64,000 nt of DNA from the NCBI RefSeq assembly GCF_016907955.1, contig NZ_JAFBCX010000003.1, forward strand, positions 62,001 to 126,000, in the 5' to 3' direction. This document shows, in pieces, positions 63,416 to 64,000 of the stretch. The position numbers were made by a program, and so were the translations under genes. The notes below the pieces were generated by a model. It did no database searches. It saw nothing but the letters and a program-made list of their open reading frames with translations, and was not told the origin of the DNA. Position 1 is the stretch's first letter. Every line of letters begins with the position of its first letter. This DNA is from Lentzea nigeriaca. Its GTDB lineage: Bacteria; Actinomycetota; Actinomycetes; Mycobacteriales; Pseudonocardiaceae.

Positions 63416-64000
63416 TTAACGGGTGAGAGCGGCGGCGGCAGCGTGCAGGAAGGCCAGGCCTTCGACGGCGAGGGCATCCGGCGAGTCGGCGAGCGGCCGC
63501 CAGATCGACGCGGCGGTCGCGATGGCGGCGTTGTCCGGGGTGAACGACTCGATGCACAACGGACCGCGGTAGCCGGCGTCACCCAGGGCACCCAGCAACG
63601 CGGGCCAGTCCTGGTGATCGCGACCCGGCGTACCGCGGTCGTTGGCGCACACCTGAACGTGTGCGATGCGCGCGCCGGCGGCGAGAATCGCCTTCACCGG
63701 CGCCGCTTCCTCGATGTTGAGGTGGTAGGTGTCGAGCGCCAGCCCGCACCCCTCGGCAGGCAGCCCGTCGAGCGCCTCGAGCGCCTGGTCCACGGTGTTC
63801 AGCAGGCTCGTCTCGTACCGGTTCAGCGGCTCCACGGCGATGCGGACACCGCGCTGCGCGGCGTACTCGACGACGGGGTGGAGGTTCGCGCGCAGTTCGC
63901 CGTACACCCGCGGCCGGTCGTCGACGCGCCAGGTGCGGCCGACCGAGCTGTACGCGGGACCCGCGGCGACCGGGCTGCCGACGATCGCCGCGACGTCAAC
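63416..64000 (-). CDS. Sugar phosphate isomerase/epimerase-like TIM barrel, C-terminal part (cut by window edge)
   Basis: The last ~194 residues are visible; the start is right of the window. Motifs of the xylose-isomerase-like/hydroxypyruvate-isomerase group are RIAVEPLNRYETSLLNTV (metal Glu), CGLALDTYHLNIEE (Asp, His), HVQVCANDRGTPG (His, Asp) and CIESFTP (Glu). Members convert keto and aldo sugars or inositol derivatives. It is upstream of the ThuA/propeller gene on the same strand, a pairing common in 3-keto-sugar and related sugar oxidation loci. Confidence 0.85.
   Translation of the reverse strand, partial: VDVAAIVGSPVAAGPAYSSVGRTWRVDDRPRVYGELRANLHPVVEYAAQRGVRIAVEPLNRYETSLLNTVDQALEALDGLPAEGCGLALDTYHLNIEEAAPVKAILAAGARIAHVQVCANDRGTPGRDHQDWPALLGALGDAGYRGPLCIESFTPDNAAIATAASIWRPLADSPDALAVEGLAFLHAAAAALTR

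Overview
The window is GC-rich DNA from an actinobacterium. Dense gene packing, frequent GTG and TTG starts, and many start/stop overlaps of the GTGA or ATGA kind support this. The gene families (PaaABCDE, BkdR/Bkd, HpdR-like Lrp, ECF42 sigma factor, DUF4360, SCO3242-type prenyltransferase, ROK regulator) fit a soil Actinomycetota, most likely Pseudonocardiaceae. The family-level placement is inference from gene content only.

Region 1 (1-12.1 kb) handles aromatic and branched-chain acid catabolism. A minus-strand phenylacetyl-CoA epoxidase operon (paaABCDE plus a thiolase cut by the left edge) is divergent from the ring-opening fusion paaZ, with a TetR-type palindrome between them. Downstream of paaZ the regulator paaR survives only as its DNA-binding domain and runs into two long nested inverted repeats. 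Next come a three-gene branched-chain 2-oxoacid dehydrogenase operon (E1alpha, E1beta, E2), its divergent Lrp-type BkdR, and an aromatic/histidinol-phosphate-type aminotransferase.

Region 2 (12.1-19.4 kb) is a complete-looking tyrosine/homogentisate operon: Lrp regulator, hppD, a protein of unknown function, hmgA, fahA, scoA and scoB. Tyrosine would pass through 4-hydroxyphenylpyruvate, homogentisate and fumarylacetoacetate to fumarate and acetoacetate, and ScoAB activates the acetoacetate. No maleylacetoacetate isomerase is recognisable.

Region 3 (19.4-28 kb) holds secreted proteins (DUF4360, a phosphodiesterase-like protein, a subtilase with seven 56-residue repeats, a GH54/CBM42 arabinofuranosidase) and gene remains, including a wrbA and a copper amine oxidase that have both lost their 5' halves.

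Region 4 (26.7-36.8 kb) has a methyltransferase and a TetR, then a nitrogen-scavenging operon: APC permease, two DUF1989 proteins, a biotin-dependent urea/guanidine carboxylase and allophanate hydrolase. By gene content it is better read as guanidine than urea use.

Region 5 (36.8-46.2 kb) is mixed: a DGPF/ECF42 sigma pair, a short TetM-like GTPase with a leader ORF, a hydrolase/TetR pair, a stand-alone SNF2 ATPase, a TetR/flavin-oxidase pair and an exported M15-like protein.

Region 6 (46.2-64 kb) is the most interesting part. An 11-gene minus-strand operon, nearly all translationally overlapped, joins a sugar ABC importer to ebo-type 'metabolite traffic' genes (UbiA-type prenyltransferase, TIM barrel fused to EboA, TatD-like EboB, EboE, EboF) and ends in two minimal HTH proteins. 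A ROK regulator is divergent from it. Nearby are a polyprenyl synthase, a membrane-anchored protein of unknown function, a giant secreted ThuA/sugar-dehydrogenase-like/PKD/lectin protein and a sugar isomerase cut by the right edge. No EboD is present in the window. The product of the system is unknown.
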